Assembly (NCBI GenBank): GCA_008933615.1
Contig: WBUR01000029.1
Coordinates: 1-54,667 of the forward strand
Direction of reading: 5' to 3'
Source: a bacterium
GTDB taxonomy: Bacteria; CLD3; SB21
Length of the DNA: 54,667 nucleotides
Shown here piece after piece: positions 33,015 through 41,575 of this stretch. Positions within the stretch are counted from its first letter, which is position 1. Each line of letters opens with the position of its first letter. The position numbers and the translations under genes are program-made. The notes beneath the pieces were generated by a model that had not been told where the DNA came from, made no database searches, and saw only the letters and a list, made by a program, of their open reading frames with translations.

Positions 33015-34763
33015 TCACATAACGCCCCGAAACTGCGCAATCATTTTTCGTGCATACTCAAGGCTTTGATCGTTGGGATGATTTCTTATGAATTCCTGGA
33101 TAATCTTAACGCCCTCATCAGCTCCGCGTAGCTCTTTGGTAATATAGGCTATATCGCGAATCACGGGAAAATAGTCCGGTGTTAAAGTTCGCGCTTTTTC
33201 ATATACTTCAAGGGCTTTCTTATAGTCTTTTTTCAAATATGCGAGATAACTCCCATAGTAATAATATCCTTCCCTGTCATCAGGATATAATTCGGTAATC
33301 AGCCGATAGTTTCTTTCGCATTCCTCAACATCATTCTCAAACCAGCCAAGATTACCCTGAAAAATCAACGCCTCCTTACTGGTTCTACCTCTGAATTTGT
33401 CTTTGAAACGAAAAGCTTTTTGCCCATAGACCGCAGAAAGAGAGTCTTCTTTATTAAATGATGCATTGCATGAAATAAGCGAATAGGCTAGGGCGAAATT
33501 GGTATCAATTTCAACGGCTTTAATCATTTCATCTATGCCTGGATGAAATAAACCGCTCATAGACATCTCCCAGCCACGGACCAAATAAGAATACGCTTCA
33601 AGTGACTTAGTGGTAAGTTCGTTGATAGAGAGAAATTTAAATTTCGATGTGTCTTTCAAAGAAAATTCGTCACTGATCTTCATCTGAAATTTCATACACA
33701 GAGAGTCGATCAATCTTCCGAGAATACTTTCCTCCTTGACTTCCTGCAGAACAAAAGAGCCTAATAATCTTTCCTCCTCAAGGTCGTTCAGATCTGCAGC
33801 CAAAATGAAGGTATCTCCAAATTTTTTTAAACTGCCTGTTATCATAAGCCTGCTATTGGTCTCCTTTGCTACCTTTTCAGCAAGCTCCTTTTTTCCTGCG
33901 ATACTTTGATCGTCTATCTGAAGTTCTTTCATTGCCCTGGCGATACGTAGAGGACTGACCAACTGAACTGCAGGAAACTCGTAAAATTTCTGTACCATTG
34001 CGTCGTTAATTACCCTGCCGATTTGTACTTTCTGAAATCGTTCATCACCGGTATCGTCTGAAAAGGCAATGACAGCTAAGGTCGGCCTTTTAGCCGGTTC
34101 CTGTTTTTTTTGAATTGATGGAACTAAGACAAGCCAAACAGCAGCGACAATAGCTGCCGCCACACACAGTCCTACAGCCACTTTAAAATATTTTTTTTTA
34201 TGGGTCATTTTGGTTCGCGGCCCCAGACTTGCTGTTTTAATTTGCGTCGGATCCCATACCACTTCGTACAGGTGAATAGGCCTGCTGATATTTTTTAATT
34301 CTTTAACACCATGGTCTTTGAAGTGATAGGATAATTTCCCAAGTGCAATGGAGTAAATATCATGCGATATAAAAATTTCACCTGGCCCTGCTACAGACTC
34401 AATTCGGCTCGCTATATTCACGCCGTCACCGAAAACGTCCTGCCCGCGGTAAATAACGTCCCCAACGTGAATGCCGATCCGAACCGATACCCTATCGTAG
34501 GGGTCAACGAGGCGATCTCTTTCAGTTAACTTCTGTTGTATATCCACAGCGCAGTTAACCGCATTAAACACACTGTCAAAATCAGCAAGAAAAGCATCCC
34601 CGATCGTTTTAATGATATTTCCTTTGTAACTTTGAATCTTTTCTTCAAGTATCTTATTGTGCTCATTCAGTAACTGTAGGGCATGGTCCTCATTTTCCTG
34701 CACCTTCTTACTATAGCCTACCATATCGGTGAACATGATAACAGAAAGTTTACGCGCCTCCAT
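33015..34763 (-). CDS. class III adenylate/guanylate cyclase with TPR C-terminus
   Basis: 582 residues. The N-terminal nucleotidyl cyclase domain (about 1-170) has metal-binding F-T-D13-M-V-G-Y-S, the K-T-I-G-D-A-F-L block and V-F-G-D-G-V-N-I-A-S-R. The Lys before I-G-D is typical of adenylate cyclases. A membrane helix lies at about 193-213, so the enzyme faces the cytoplasm and the rest is likely periplasmic. Residues 225-345 look like the FlgO/TolB-N-type domain often joined to such cyclases. Tandem helical TPR-like repeats follow (400-580). Proteins of this layout are frequent in FCB and soil bacteria. GGAGG precedes the ATG. Confidence 0.88.
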   Translation of the reverse strand: MEARKLSVIMFTDMVGYSKKVQENEDHALQLLNEHNKILEEKIQSYKGNIIKTIGDAFLADFDSVFNAVNCAVDIQQKLTERDRLVDPYDRVSVRIGIHVGDVIYRGQDVFGDGVNIASRIESVAGPGEIFISHDIYSIALGKLSYHFKDHGVKELKNISRPIHLYEVVWDPTQIKTASLGPRTKMTHKKKYFKVAVGLCVAAAIVAAVWLVLVPSIQKKQEPAKRPTLAVIAFSDDTGDERFQKVQIGRVINDAMVQKFYEFPAVQLVSPLRIARAMKELQIDDQSIAGKKELAEKVAKETNSRLMITGSLKKFGDTFILAADLNDLEEERLLGSFVLQEVKEESILGRLIDSLCMKFQMKISDEFSLKDTSKFKFLSINELTTKSLEAYSYLVRGWEMSMSGLFHPGIDEMIKAVEIDTNFALAYSLISCNASFNKEDSLSAVYGQKAFRFKDKFRGRTSKEALIFQGNLGWFENDVEECERNYRLITELYPDDREGYYYYGSYLAYLKKDYKKALEVYEKARTLTPDYFPVIRDIAYITKELRGADEGVKIIQEFIRNHPNDQSLEYARKMIAQFRGVM

Positions 34764-34885
34764 CGGTCGCCTCCAAAGATGAATGAATACGATAATTCTC
34801 GAGAAAATAATTAACGAACTTATTGCTCAGAAACGGTCGGAAGAGTATGTGTTTCAAAGGAACTTAATCAGGTAAGTAGACTAAT

Positions 34886-37702
34886 CTATATATAAGATGT
34901 GAAAAAATCACTCATTTTTTTTAGAAGCATACTTTCGGATGAAATTGTTTGAGCGGCCGCAGGAAGTGAGTTTAAAAAAAGTCTCCCGTAGTTTTTCGAT
35001 ATGACACGGTTGTCCAAAATAACGACGATCCCACGATCCGATCTGCTGCGGATCAGCCGGCCAAATCCTTGTCTGAATTTTATTACGGCTTCCGGAACGG
35101 AATAATCAAAAAAAGAATTGCCTCCCATTGATGTAACCCTCTCCATTTTAGCTGCAACCAGCGGATCGCTTGGAACTTCAAACGGTAATTTGGTGATGAT
35201 CAATATTTCCAGTGACTCTCCGGGAACATCAACACCTTCCCAGAAACTGTCCGTACCGAACAATACGGAAGTTCTCTCGTCAAAAAAACGCTGTGTAACA
35301 TTGCTGCGCGATCCGTCCTGCCCCTGCATGAGAAGAGTGATCGAACGGTTCTTTAACCGGCGCTTCATATCACGATAGCACTTATTCATCATGGCATACG
35401 AAGTAAACAGCGCCAGCGTTCCTTTTTCGTTTTCCAATATAATTTTTTCAATTAAAGTTGAACTTGCGTCGCTAAAGTCCGCAGACGAGGGATCCGGGAG
35501 AAAGGACGGGATAAAAATACGGCACTGGTCATTGAAATCAAACGGCGACCCTACGGAAAATTGTTTTACATTGTCTAGTTCCATCAACCCGGAGCGGCTT
35601 TTATAATAATTAAAATTTCCAGCGACGGATAAAGTTGCTGACGAGAAAACGCAGGTATTTAATTTCTCGTACAACCGGGCTTTTAAAATATCGGCCACGT
35701 TCAACGGCACACCGTAAAATCGTATATCATATGAACGCTCTTTGGCAGGCAACTCATACCAATAGACATAATCTATGTCGTTGGAGTCTGACAGGAACTG
35801 TGCGGTCTCGAGTATTTTTTTTAATTCATCGCGTTTCAATATGAGCATATCCTTCATCGTATCGCCGTCTTCAAAAATATCCGACTTCCAGTCTTTCATC
35901 CTGTCGATCAGCTTCAGCAGAGCGTCATCCAATTGAGCTGACGTCGCAAAAAATGCACTTAATTCGTCTTTCGTATTTTTCCAAATAGCATTCTTTGAAT
36001 CATATCGAAGCTTGTTTTCACGTGATCTGGTCTTAAGAACGGAAGTGTCTTCGAAATCAACGGAACGTCCGCTGGTGGCCTCAATAGTCAGTTGGGTAAA
36101 TAATTCCTGGGTCTTGATCCAAAATTCAGTGCAAGCCATGGTTGCTTCGGCCAGCAATGAGCTATAACCCGTCGACTCGCCCTTACTCAATCGACTTCCT
36201 GTTAATTTTTGTTTTAATTGAAGCAGAACGCCCGATTCCAACTGATCTCTTTCATACAGACTTATAACAAAGTTTTTTACAGACCATAGGGATAAACCTA
36301 CGCCAAGATAATTCTGGGCCGTTTTTTCAACATGATGCGCTTCATCGATTATTAAATTAGTATAATCGCCAAGAATCGCATTTTCTGAGATAATGTCTGA
36401 GAATAGAAGCGAATGATTCACAACAGTTACTTGCGCCTTGCGCGCTGCATCACGAATTTTCTTAACAAAGCATTCGTCGGATGAATTACATTTTTGTGCC
36501 TGACAATAGGCGCTTTCAGACGCCAGTTTATTCCATACGGACATATTTTGTTCATGCTGAAATCCGCTGCACTCGCTGATGTCACCGGTCTGAGTCCGGT
36601 CTATCCAAAAAATGACTGGCAGTACCTTTTCTCTCTCCGTCGGCGTCAAATGCCCGGCAGGATCAAGACATATCGTTTTCCACTTTTTCATACAAATGTA
36701 ATTACCCCGCCCTTTGAGCAAAACCGCGTAAAATGGTATTGGAAGGATTTTTCTCAGCTGCGGGATATCTTTGTAAAACAGCTGTTCCTGTAAATTTTTT
36801 GTATGCGTACTGATGACGACGGATTCGCCCGCATGACTATTCTGAGACGTCCAATATATGGCCGGCACTAAATAGGCCAGGGACTTGCCCGTACCGGTTC
36901 CGGCTTCGGCCAAGACGAATTGAGACTGATTAAAAGCTGCCGCAATGGCCAAAGCCAACTTCACTTGCTGCGCGCGTTCTTCGTAGTTGTCAAAATGGGC
37001 GTTTAATAATCCCCCGTGCTCAAACACCGTATGTATCGCTTTTTCAGGAACGGGCTGAGCTGAATCAGGTTCAGAGTCAGCCGAATCGTCGCCAATGGTG
37101 TTAGACGGAAGTAATGGGATTTTTACTTTAGGGAATTGGAATGCAGTGGGTGCACCCGCTTTATTGTGTTCTGCGATCTTCTTAAACAGAATTTTCAGAG
37201 GAGACCGGCTATGCTCTGTGAACTTTACAAGAAGAGATAATTTCCTTAAATCCACACGCGCCAGCCCTTCGATCAGATAAAGAACAATGACAATGAGTTT
37301 TTCCGAGGAGGTGTGTTTTTTTTCAAAAGGAAATTCAATTACGTTTTCAATATTTTCTATTGAATAAGCCGTTAGATCCGGAAAGAGTATTCGGGTCAAT
37401 TCCAGAGCATCCCAAAGCTGGCGAACAGAAAAAAACTCCTCTATCGCCTTATGACCACGACTTTTGCTTAAGCAATCCAGCGTAAACTCGCTGTCAAAAA
37501 ATATCCACGGCACATCGTTCGGCAAATCATCAATTCTTTCAAGAAAATCATCTGGTATCCGGCCGGAATATATTTTTTTCACAGAATAATCTGTAAAACG
37601 GCTGGCGTCAACAATCAAGTCGTCCGATTTAGGTTTGCTTTGTTTTCGAATTGACAAAGAAATAAAATCGTTCAGCCCAATATGTGTCAACAGTTTCTTC
37701 AA
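34886..37702 (-). CDS. dinG: DinG-family ATP-dependent DNA helicase with degenerate exonuclease domain
   Basis: 938 residues. Superfamily 2 XPD/DinG helicase: Walker A A-G-T-G-T-G-K-S, a Fe-S-type Cys group (including Y-I-C-M, K-T-I-C, S-A-Y-C and D-E-C), D-E-A-H-H and the C-terminal S-F-W-E-G-V-D-V-P-G plus R-Q-G-F-G-R-L-I-R motifs. The first 150 residues align in order with a DnaQ-type exonuclease (D-A-L-E-L-T-R-I-L-F-P segment), but the D-x-E and H-N-x-x-F-D motifs are lost. The start is TTG 37702; the frame upstream is closed by the TAG stop of the M20 gene 45 bp away. Roles: unwinding at replication or repair intermediates. Confidence 0.88.
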   Translation of the reverse strand: MKKLLTHIGLNDFISLSIRKQSKPKSDDLIVDASRFTDYSVKKIYSGRIPDDFLERIDDLPNDVPWIFFDSEFTLDCLSKSRGHKAIEEFFSVRQLWDALELTRILFPDLTAYSIENIENVIEFPFEKKHTSSEKLIVIVLYLIEGLARVDLRKLSLLVKFTEHSRSPLKILFKKIAEHNKAGAPTAFQFPKVKIPLLPSNTIGDDSADSEPDSAQPVPEKAIHTVFEHGGLLNAHFDNYEERAQQVKLALAIAAAFNQSQFVLAEAGTGTGKSLAYLVPAIYWTSQNSHAGESVVISTHTKNLQEQLFYKDIPQLRKILPIPFYAVLLKGRGNYICMKKWKTICLDPAGHLTPTEREKVLPVIFWIDRTQTGDISECSGFQHEQNMSVWNKLASESAYCQAQKCNSSDECFVKKIRDAARKAQVTVVNHSLLFSDIISENAILGDYTNLIIDEAHHVEKTAQNYLGVGLSLWSVKNFVISLYERDQLESGVLLQLKQKLTGSRLSKGESTGYSSLLAEATMACTEFWIKTQELFTQLTIEATSGRSVDFEDTSVLKTRSRENKLRYDSKNAIWKNTKDELSAFFATSAQLDDALLKLIDRMKDWKSDIFEDGDTMKDMLILKRDELKKILETAQFLSDSNDIDYVYWYELPAKERSYDIRFYGVPLNVADILKARLYEKLNTCVFSSATLSVAGNFNYYKSRSGLMELDNVKQFSVGSPFDFNDQCRIFIPSFLPDPSSADFSDASSTLIEKIILENEKGTLALFTSYAMMNKCYRDMKRRLKNRSITLLMQGQDGSRSNVTQRFFDERTSVLFGTDSFWEGVDVPGESLEILIITKLPFEVPSDPLVAAKMERVTSMGGNSFFDYSVPEAVIKFRQGFGRLIRSRSDRGIVVILDNRVISKNYGRLFLNSLPAAAQTISSESMLLKKMSDFFTSYI

Positions 37703-37747
37703 TTGGAGTCTTGGTATAACGGTGAGTACGTAAGGATCATTAAGTGC

Positions 37748-38941
37748 CTAGTCAAAGTATCGCAGCAACACGTGGCTCATGAGTTCAACGGTGCGGTTTA
37801 TTGCTCGTTCATCGATATTGAATTTAGAATTATGGAGCGGATGACTGTTTTCAGGCGCCGAGCACACGCCAATTCTTAAAAAATAGATCGGGCATTTTTC
37901 TCTGTAATAAGCAAAATCCTCGCTTGCCGTCATGGGGTATTTTAGTTTTTCAATGGACGTTTCTCCAAACACATCACGGATCGTTGCTTCGATTAGCCGG
38001 CCCAGCGCAGGGTCGTTGATGACCGGCGGGGCATTTGGAGTAATTTTTATATCGCATTCGGCTCCATACATGCCGCACATCTCCTTGGTCACACGTTCTA
38101 TCAAGGTACGTAGTTTTATTCTGTCTTCTTCAGCAAAAGTTCTGAAGGTTCCCGAAAAATGACAAGTTTCAGGTATGATATTGTGCGCCGTTCCGCCGTG
38201 AAAGCTGCACACGGAAATGACCGTGGGATTTTCCAAACTGCTGAAATGACGGCCTTGAATCTGATAAATCGCATTCACGGCCTGCATCGCAACAAAGACC
38301 GTATCTATCGTGTCATGCGGACGTGCGCCATGCCCGCCTTTGCCCTTGACTACTATATCAAAAAAATCAACCGAAGCCATCATGGCCTCGTCCTTAATAC
38401 CAAACGTACCCATCCTAAGGCTTGGATCGACGTGAATTCCAAAAATAGCTTCTACATCATCAATGACGCCTTCTTTAACTACCAATTCAGCTCCTCCGCT
38501 CAACGCTTCTTCCGCAGGCTGAAATATGAATTTAATATTCCCTTTCAACTGATTTTTCATCTTGTTCAAGAGCAGCAATGTTCCGCTAACGATCGCCGTA
38601 TGCACGTCATGTCCGCACGCATGCATAACGCCCGTGTTCTCACTTGAATACGGAGCGCCCGTTTCTTCTATGAGGGGCAAGGCGTCAAGATCGCATCGGA
38701 AAGCTATTTTTCTCGAAGACGTCGGCGAGCCTAATTCAACAAGCAATCCGGTATTAGCGATTCCTTTTTGAACTTCTATACCTTCCTTTTCCAAAATACC
38801 TGCGATGTATGCCGCGGTGCCGTGTTCGTTATGGCTTAATTCAGGGAAGCGATGAATATGCCGGCGAATATCAATGATCAGATCCTCTATTCGCTCTAAT
38901 TCGCCAGCAATAGCTGATTTTCTATTTATTGAATTCTGCAT
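37748..38941 (-). CDS. M20D-family amidohydrolase / N-acyl-amino-acid hydrolase
   Basis: A zinc (or manganese) peptidase-like amidohydrolase of 397 residues. The metal motif M-H-A-C-G-H-D-V-H lies near residue 108, with F-Q-P-A-E-E following it and G-K-G-G-H-G-A-R-P-H in the lid region. An E-D-F-A-Y-Y motif is near the C-terminus. This set characterises the group of IAA-amino-acid hydrolases, hippurate hydrolases and N-acetyl-diaminopimelate deacetylases. The precise substrate is not readable. It is upstream of dinG on the same strand. Confidence 0.88.
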   Translation of the reverse strand: MQNSINRKSAIAGELERIEDLIIDIRRHIHRFPELSHNEHGTAAYIAGILEKEGIEVQKGIANTGLLVELGSPTSSRKIAFRCDLDALPLIEETGAPYSSENTGVMHACGHDVHTAIVSGTLLLLNKMKNQLKGNIKFIFQPAEEALSGGAELVVKEGVIDDVEAIFGIHVDPSLRMGTFGIKDEAMMASVDFFDIVVKGKGGHGARPHDTIDTVFVAMQAVNAIYQIQGRHFSSLENPTVISVCSFHGGTAHNIIPETCHFSGTFRTFAEEDRIKLRTLIERVTKEMCGMYGAECDIKITPNAPPVINDPALGRLIEATIRDVFGETSIEKLKYPMTASEDFAYYREKCPIYFLRIGVCSAPENSHPLHNSKFNIDERAINRTVELMSHVLLRYFD

Positions 38942-39018
38942 TATTTATTTTGCAATTATGCGTGTTTTTTTTTTAAATTAAGTAAACTTTTTAACTCAAA
39001 CCGGTTTGGGTTACAGAT

Positions 39019-39273
39019 ATGAATATCAATACAAAAGAAAAATCCATCATTTTGGCTCGAGAAATCCATGAAGCCATGGAAACCCTGGAAGTTGCATTAA
39101 GCGCCGGAGCAGAGGATCGCGAAATAATCGAGGCAAAAAACATTGTTGCTAACGTGTTGCGAAGCCACAAAACTTTTTTGGACAGTCTTTCCGGTTCAGA
39201 AAAGGAAGACGCTCATAAACTCTTTTCGAAAAAGATCGAAGATATGGCGTCCAGGGCCCAGGCGCTCAAGTAA
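39019..39273 (+). CDS. small helical protein (84 aa)
   Basis: A hypothetical cytoplasmic protein of 84 residues rich in E/K/A, predicted to form two or three long helices, no Cys, no signal peptide. Not recognised. The last 8 bases overlap the end of the convergent YbjN-like gene (39266-39273). The divergent position relative to the M20 gene gives it its own promoter region (38942-39018). Confidence 0.6.
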   Translation: MNINTKEKSIILAREIHEAMETLEVALSAGAEDREIIEAKNIVANVLRSHKTFLDSLSGSEKEDAHKLFSKKIEDMASRAQALK

Positions 39274-39712
39274 CGCTTCCTCCAAACTCATTTTTGAGCA
39301 TATCGTCATACTGATCTGCATACCATCCTACGCGATCAAAAGTACTCCGGCATTCTTTCTTATCCATCCCTTCGCATTCACGCAAAATCCTTAACCACAC
39401 CCAACCTTGATTGATCGAAAAACTTGCCGAATACATTTGATGGTTTAGTTTCAATAATTTCTCATAAAGTTTATTCGGATCGGAAGCTGTAATCATCATC
39501 ACTGGCGCCGCGACACAAAAATATGATAACCCCTCCGCTGTCGTGTAAACGTCAGCCAATATCTTGGCGGAGCCTTTTGCCAAATTCCATTGGCCCGGAA
39601 TAACTTCACCATGCGTATCAAGTGTACGACACTGCTCAGCTCGAGTGCCTAATTCCGTTATGACCTCTTCGACCATGTCGTAATATCTGTCTAATTCCTT
39701 CTGTGCAGACAT
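39266..39712 (-). CDS. YbjN-like / chaperone-fold protein (148 aa)
   Basis: A cytoplasmic protein of 148 residues, probably of the YbjN or T3SS-chaperone-like fold. A helical N-terminus is followed by strands with the pattern hydrophobic-x-V-x-A-P-V-M-M-I and a helix containing L-Y-E-K-L-L-K-L-N-H, a feature of this fold. AGGAG precedes the ATG. Its function is unknown. The 3' end overlaps the 84-aa gene by 8 bases on the other strand. Confidence 0.6.
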   Translation of the reverse strand: MSAQKELDRYYDMVEEVITELGTRAEQCRTLDTHGEVIPGQWNLAKGSAKILADVYTTAEGLSYFCVAAPVMMITASDPNKLYEKLLKLNHQMYSASFSINQGWVWLRILRECEGMDKKECRSTFDRVGWYADQYDDMLKNEFGGSVT

Positions 39713-39727
39713 GAATTACTCCTTTTA

Positions 39728-40618
39728 TTACAGGCAGAAAATGGAACGGATTCCTTCATCCACGGACTGGATAGGGGTTTTCAGCGTTTTTAACGCGAGG
39801 CTGATATTCATCGAAACATCTTTGGGGCGCTTAGATAGAGACTGCATCTCTTCTGTTTTAATACCGACAATCGCTGCATCAGGTAATTTCAGATGATGCG
39901 CCAGACGCAGTCCAAAATCGTAGCGGCTAATCCTTTCCGGTCCGGCCAAATGAATCATTCCCTGATAAGTGTTTGACGCTAACTCCATTAAACATTCCGC
40001 CGCATTGCTTATATTCATCATGGAGCGAAACTGATCTTTGAACAATGTCACTGAATCTTGATTTCGTAATCCGTTATATAGTGTATCGAAAAAATTCAAC
40101 CGTTGATTTAAGTTGAAACCATACAACAATCCAAGCCTTGCCGTTACATAATTCGCAGTCGTAAATTTTTCCAGTATATCGTTTTCTACTTCTAATTTTG
40201 TGTCACCGTAAAAATTGACCGGACAGGTTTTGTCCTCCTCGGAATAATCCCCTTTTTCGCCATCAAACACTAAATCCGTGGAAGTGTAAACAAAGCGGAC
40301 CGCGTTTAGATTGGCATAGGTAATGATCTCACCCGTCGCCTTCACGTTGATCTGCCATGCATCCAACTTGCGTTTCTCACACTCATCCGGAGACGAAAGT
40401 GCCATCGTATGGATGATGCACGTTGGATTAATACGCGTCAGCATCGGAAGGATTGAGTTTCTTGCGTCCGTAAAATGCCAGAATATTTTATGAAAATTAG
40501 GGTTGAGCGCATGATACGTCGAGTGCACTTCGTCCCATTTCCCAGACTTCAGAGCAATTCGAACCAGATGGCTCCCTAAATTTCCAGTGCCACCTGTAAT
40601 TAGTAATATCTGAGGCAT
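39728..40618 (-). CDS. RmlD-like extended SDR (dTDP-4-dehydrorhamnose reductase family)
   Basis: 296 residues. The NAD(P) motif G-G-T-G-N-L-G is at 8-14. A S-T-D-L-V-F-D-G block and the catalytic Y-G-D-T-K (Y-x3-K) follow, with a L-A-G-P-E-R-I-S-R substrate region later. This set matches dTDP-4-dehydrorhamnose reductase and its relatives such as MAT2B. rmlA/B/C are not in the window, so an alternative sugar-nucleotide or cofactor substrate is possible. The ATG sits 15 bp after the upstream gene end with only a weak ribosome site. Confidence 0.8.
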   Translation of the reverse strand: MPQILLITGGTGNLGSHLVRIALKSGKWDEVHSTYHALNPNFHKIFWHFTDARNSILPMLTRINPTCIIHTMALSSPDECEKRKLDAWQINVKATGEIITYANLNAVRFVYTSTDLVFDGEKGDYSEEDKTCPVNFYGDTKLEVENDILEKFTTANYVTARLGLLYGFNLNQRLNFFDTLYNGLRNQDSVTLFKDQFRSMMNISNAAECLMELASNTYQGMIHLAGPERISRYDFGLRLAHHLKLPDAAIVGIKTEEMQSLSKRPKDVSMNISLALKTLKTPIQSVDEGIRSIFCL

Positions 40619-40923
40619 TTTTCTAGTTCTCTCTTATCCGTGTTAAAAAAATTAATTATATACAGTTCAAAATGCAAGCATAAAAACATAAGTTTTATTA
40701 ACTTATGGCTGTCTCATAATGAGGCATTTTTAATTTTTTGATACACAAAATGTTAAGTATTTAATTGCTGCAAGTTCTAATAAACTATTGATTTAAATCA
40801 TATTAGCGAGAGCACTAAATACGGCACAATCTATGCCTATATTATAGTTGTTCATTAAATGATTCGAAACTGTTTAAGCAAATGTTGACCATAACAGAAA
40901 GTACAGACGGGGAGTTGATGACG
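40619..40923. other. AT-rich non-coding gap
   Basis: 305 bases between the divergent RmlD-like gene and the small membrane protein gene. Strongly AT-rich with several TTAAT/ATTAA runs but no promoter I can place with confidence, no T-rich terminator and no tRNA. Confidence 0.4.
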
Positions 40924-41109
40924 ATGAGAACCAAAAATATCTTCCGCATAATTGGATTTGTGGCCTTATTCCTCATCGTGATGCTCGTCGCTTACATTTT
41001 TTATAATCCTACGATTTTAATGGGCGTAGCCGGAATATTAGTTCCCACAGGATTATTTGTATTATTACTGCTTGCATTTTATTTGTTAATTCTAAGTACC
41101 AAATATTAA
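40924..41109 (+). CDS. small membrane protein (61 aa)
   Basis: 61 residues with two predicted membrane helices (about 7-30 and 35-58) and a short basic N-terminus. ATG 40924 is chosen because GGGGAG (40909-40914) is 9 bases upstream; ATGs at 40882 and 40918 are in frame but less well placed. No family recognised. Probably co-transcribed with the next gene, which begins 10 bp later. Confidence 0.55.
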   Translation: MRTKNIFRIIGFVALFLIVMLVAYIFYNPTILMGVAGILVPTGLFVLLLLAFYLLILSTKY

Positions 41110-41119
41110 TCAGTTGATC

Positions 41120-41332
41120 ATGAAAAGCCTTGCATTAGAAAAAAGAACTGTATTCGTCATCACCGGAACCAATGAAAAGAGCATAAGCGAGGCAAAGTTT
41201 AAACTCGCCGGTTTAAAATTTGGATATGGAAGACTTGATCAAGCCCACTATTGGAGTCTGCCGTTTGAAAACAGCATTCTTGGGTTCGAAATTCTGAAAA
41301 ATTTATTTAACAACGTTAAGCGCATCTACTAG
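41120..41332 (+). CDS. small hypothetical protein (70 aa)
   Basis: 70 residues, not recognised. It has a basic-hydrophobic strand pattern (T-V-F-V-I-T-G-T-N) then a G-Y-G-R segment and an aromatic W-S-L-P-F motif, suggesting a small alpha/beta fold. It follows the small membrane protein and is closed by an intrinsic terminator 28 bp after its stop, which supports it as a gene. Confidence 0.5.
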   Translation: MKSLALEKRTVFVITGTNEKSISEAKFKLAGLKFGYGRLDQAHYWSLPFENSILGFEILKNLFNNVKRIY

Positions 41333-41359
41333 TACCTATTCCGACTAAGACCTCCTTCA

Positions 41360-41390
41360 GCCTGGTGCATCGCACCGGGCTTTTTTTTTT
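41360..41390 (+). terminator. intrinsic terminator
   Basis: GCCTGGTGC pairs with GCACCGGGC (one G-T wobble) around an ATC loop, followed by a run of ten T. Ends the two-gene unit of small proteins. Confidence 0.85.
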
Positions 41391-41575
41391 GAATCCTTTG
41401 GCAAGCAATTCACTTGCTAAAAAAGGTTAGTTTAGGTACTATTCCTTATAATTTTTCATCGTTGTGAAAACATCCATTGTTTTCCATTCCGAACACTGTT
41501 CAGTAACATCCGGGCACCGGCATATGATAGTTATTAACAGACAGCCCGTTTGAATTTCTACTGACTATTAGCATC

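Noticed and set aside
39143-39394. ORF overlapping the 84-aa gene and the YbjN-like gene
   Set aside because: Other-frame shadow spanning both ends; no family pattern.
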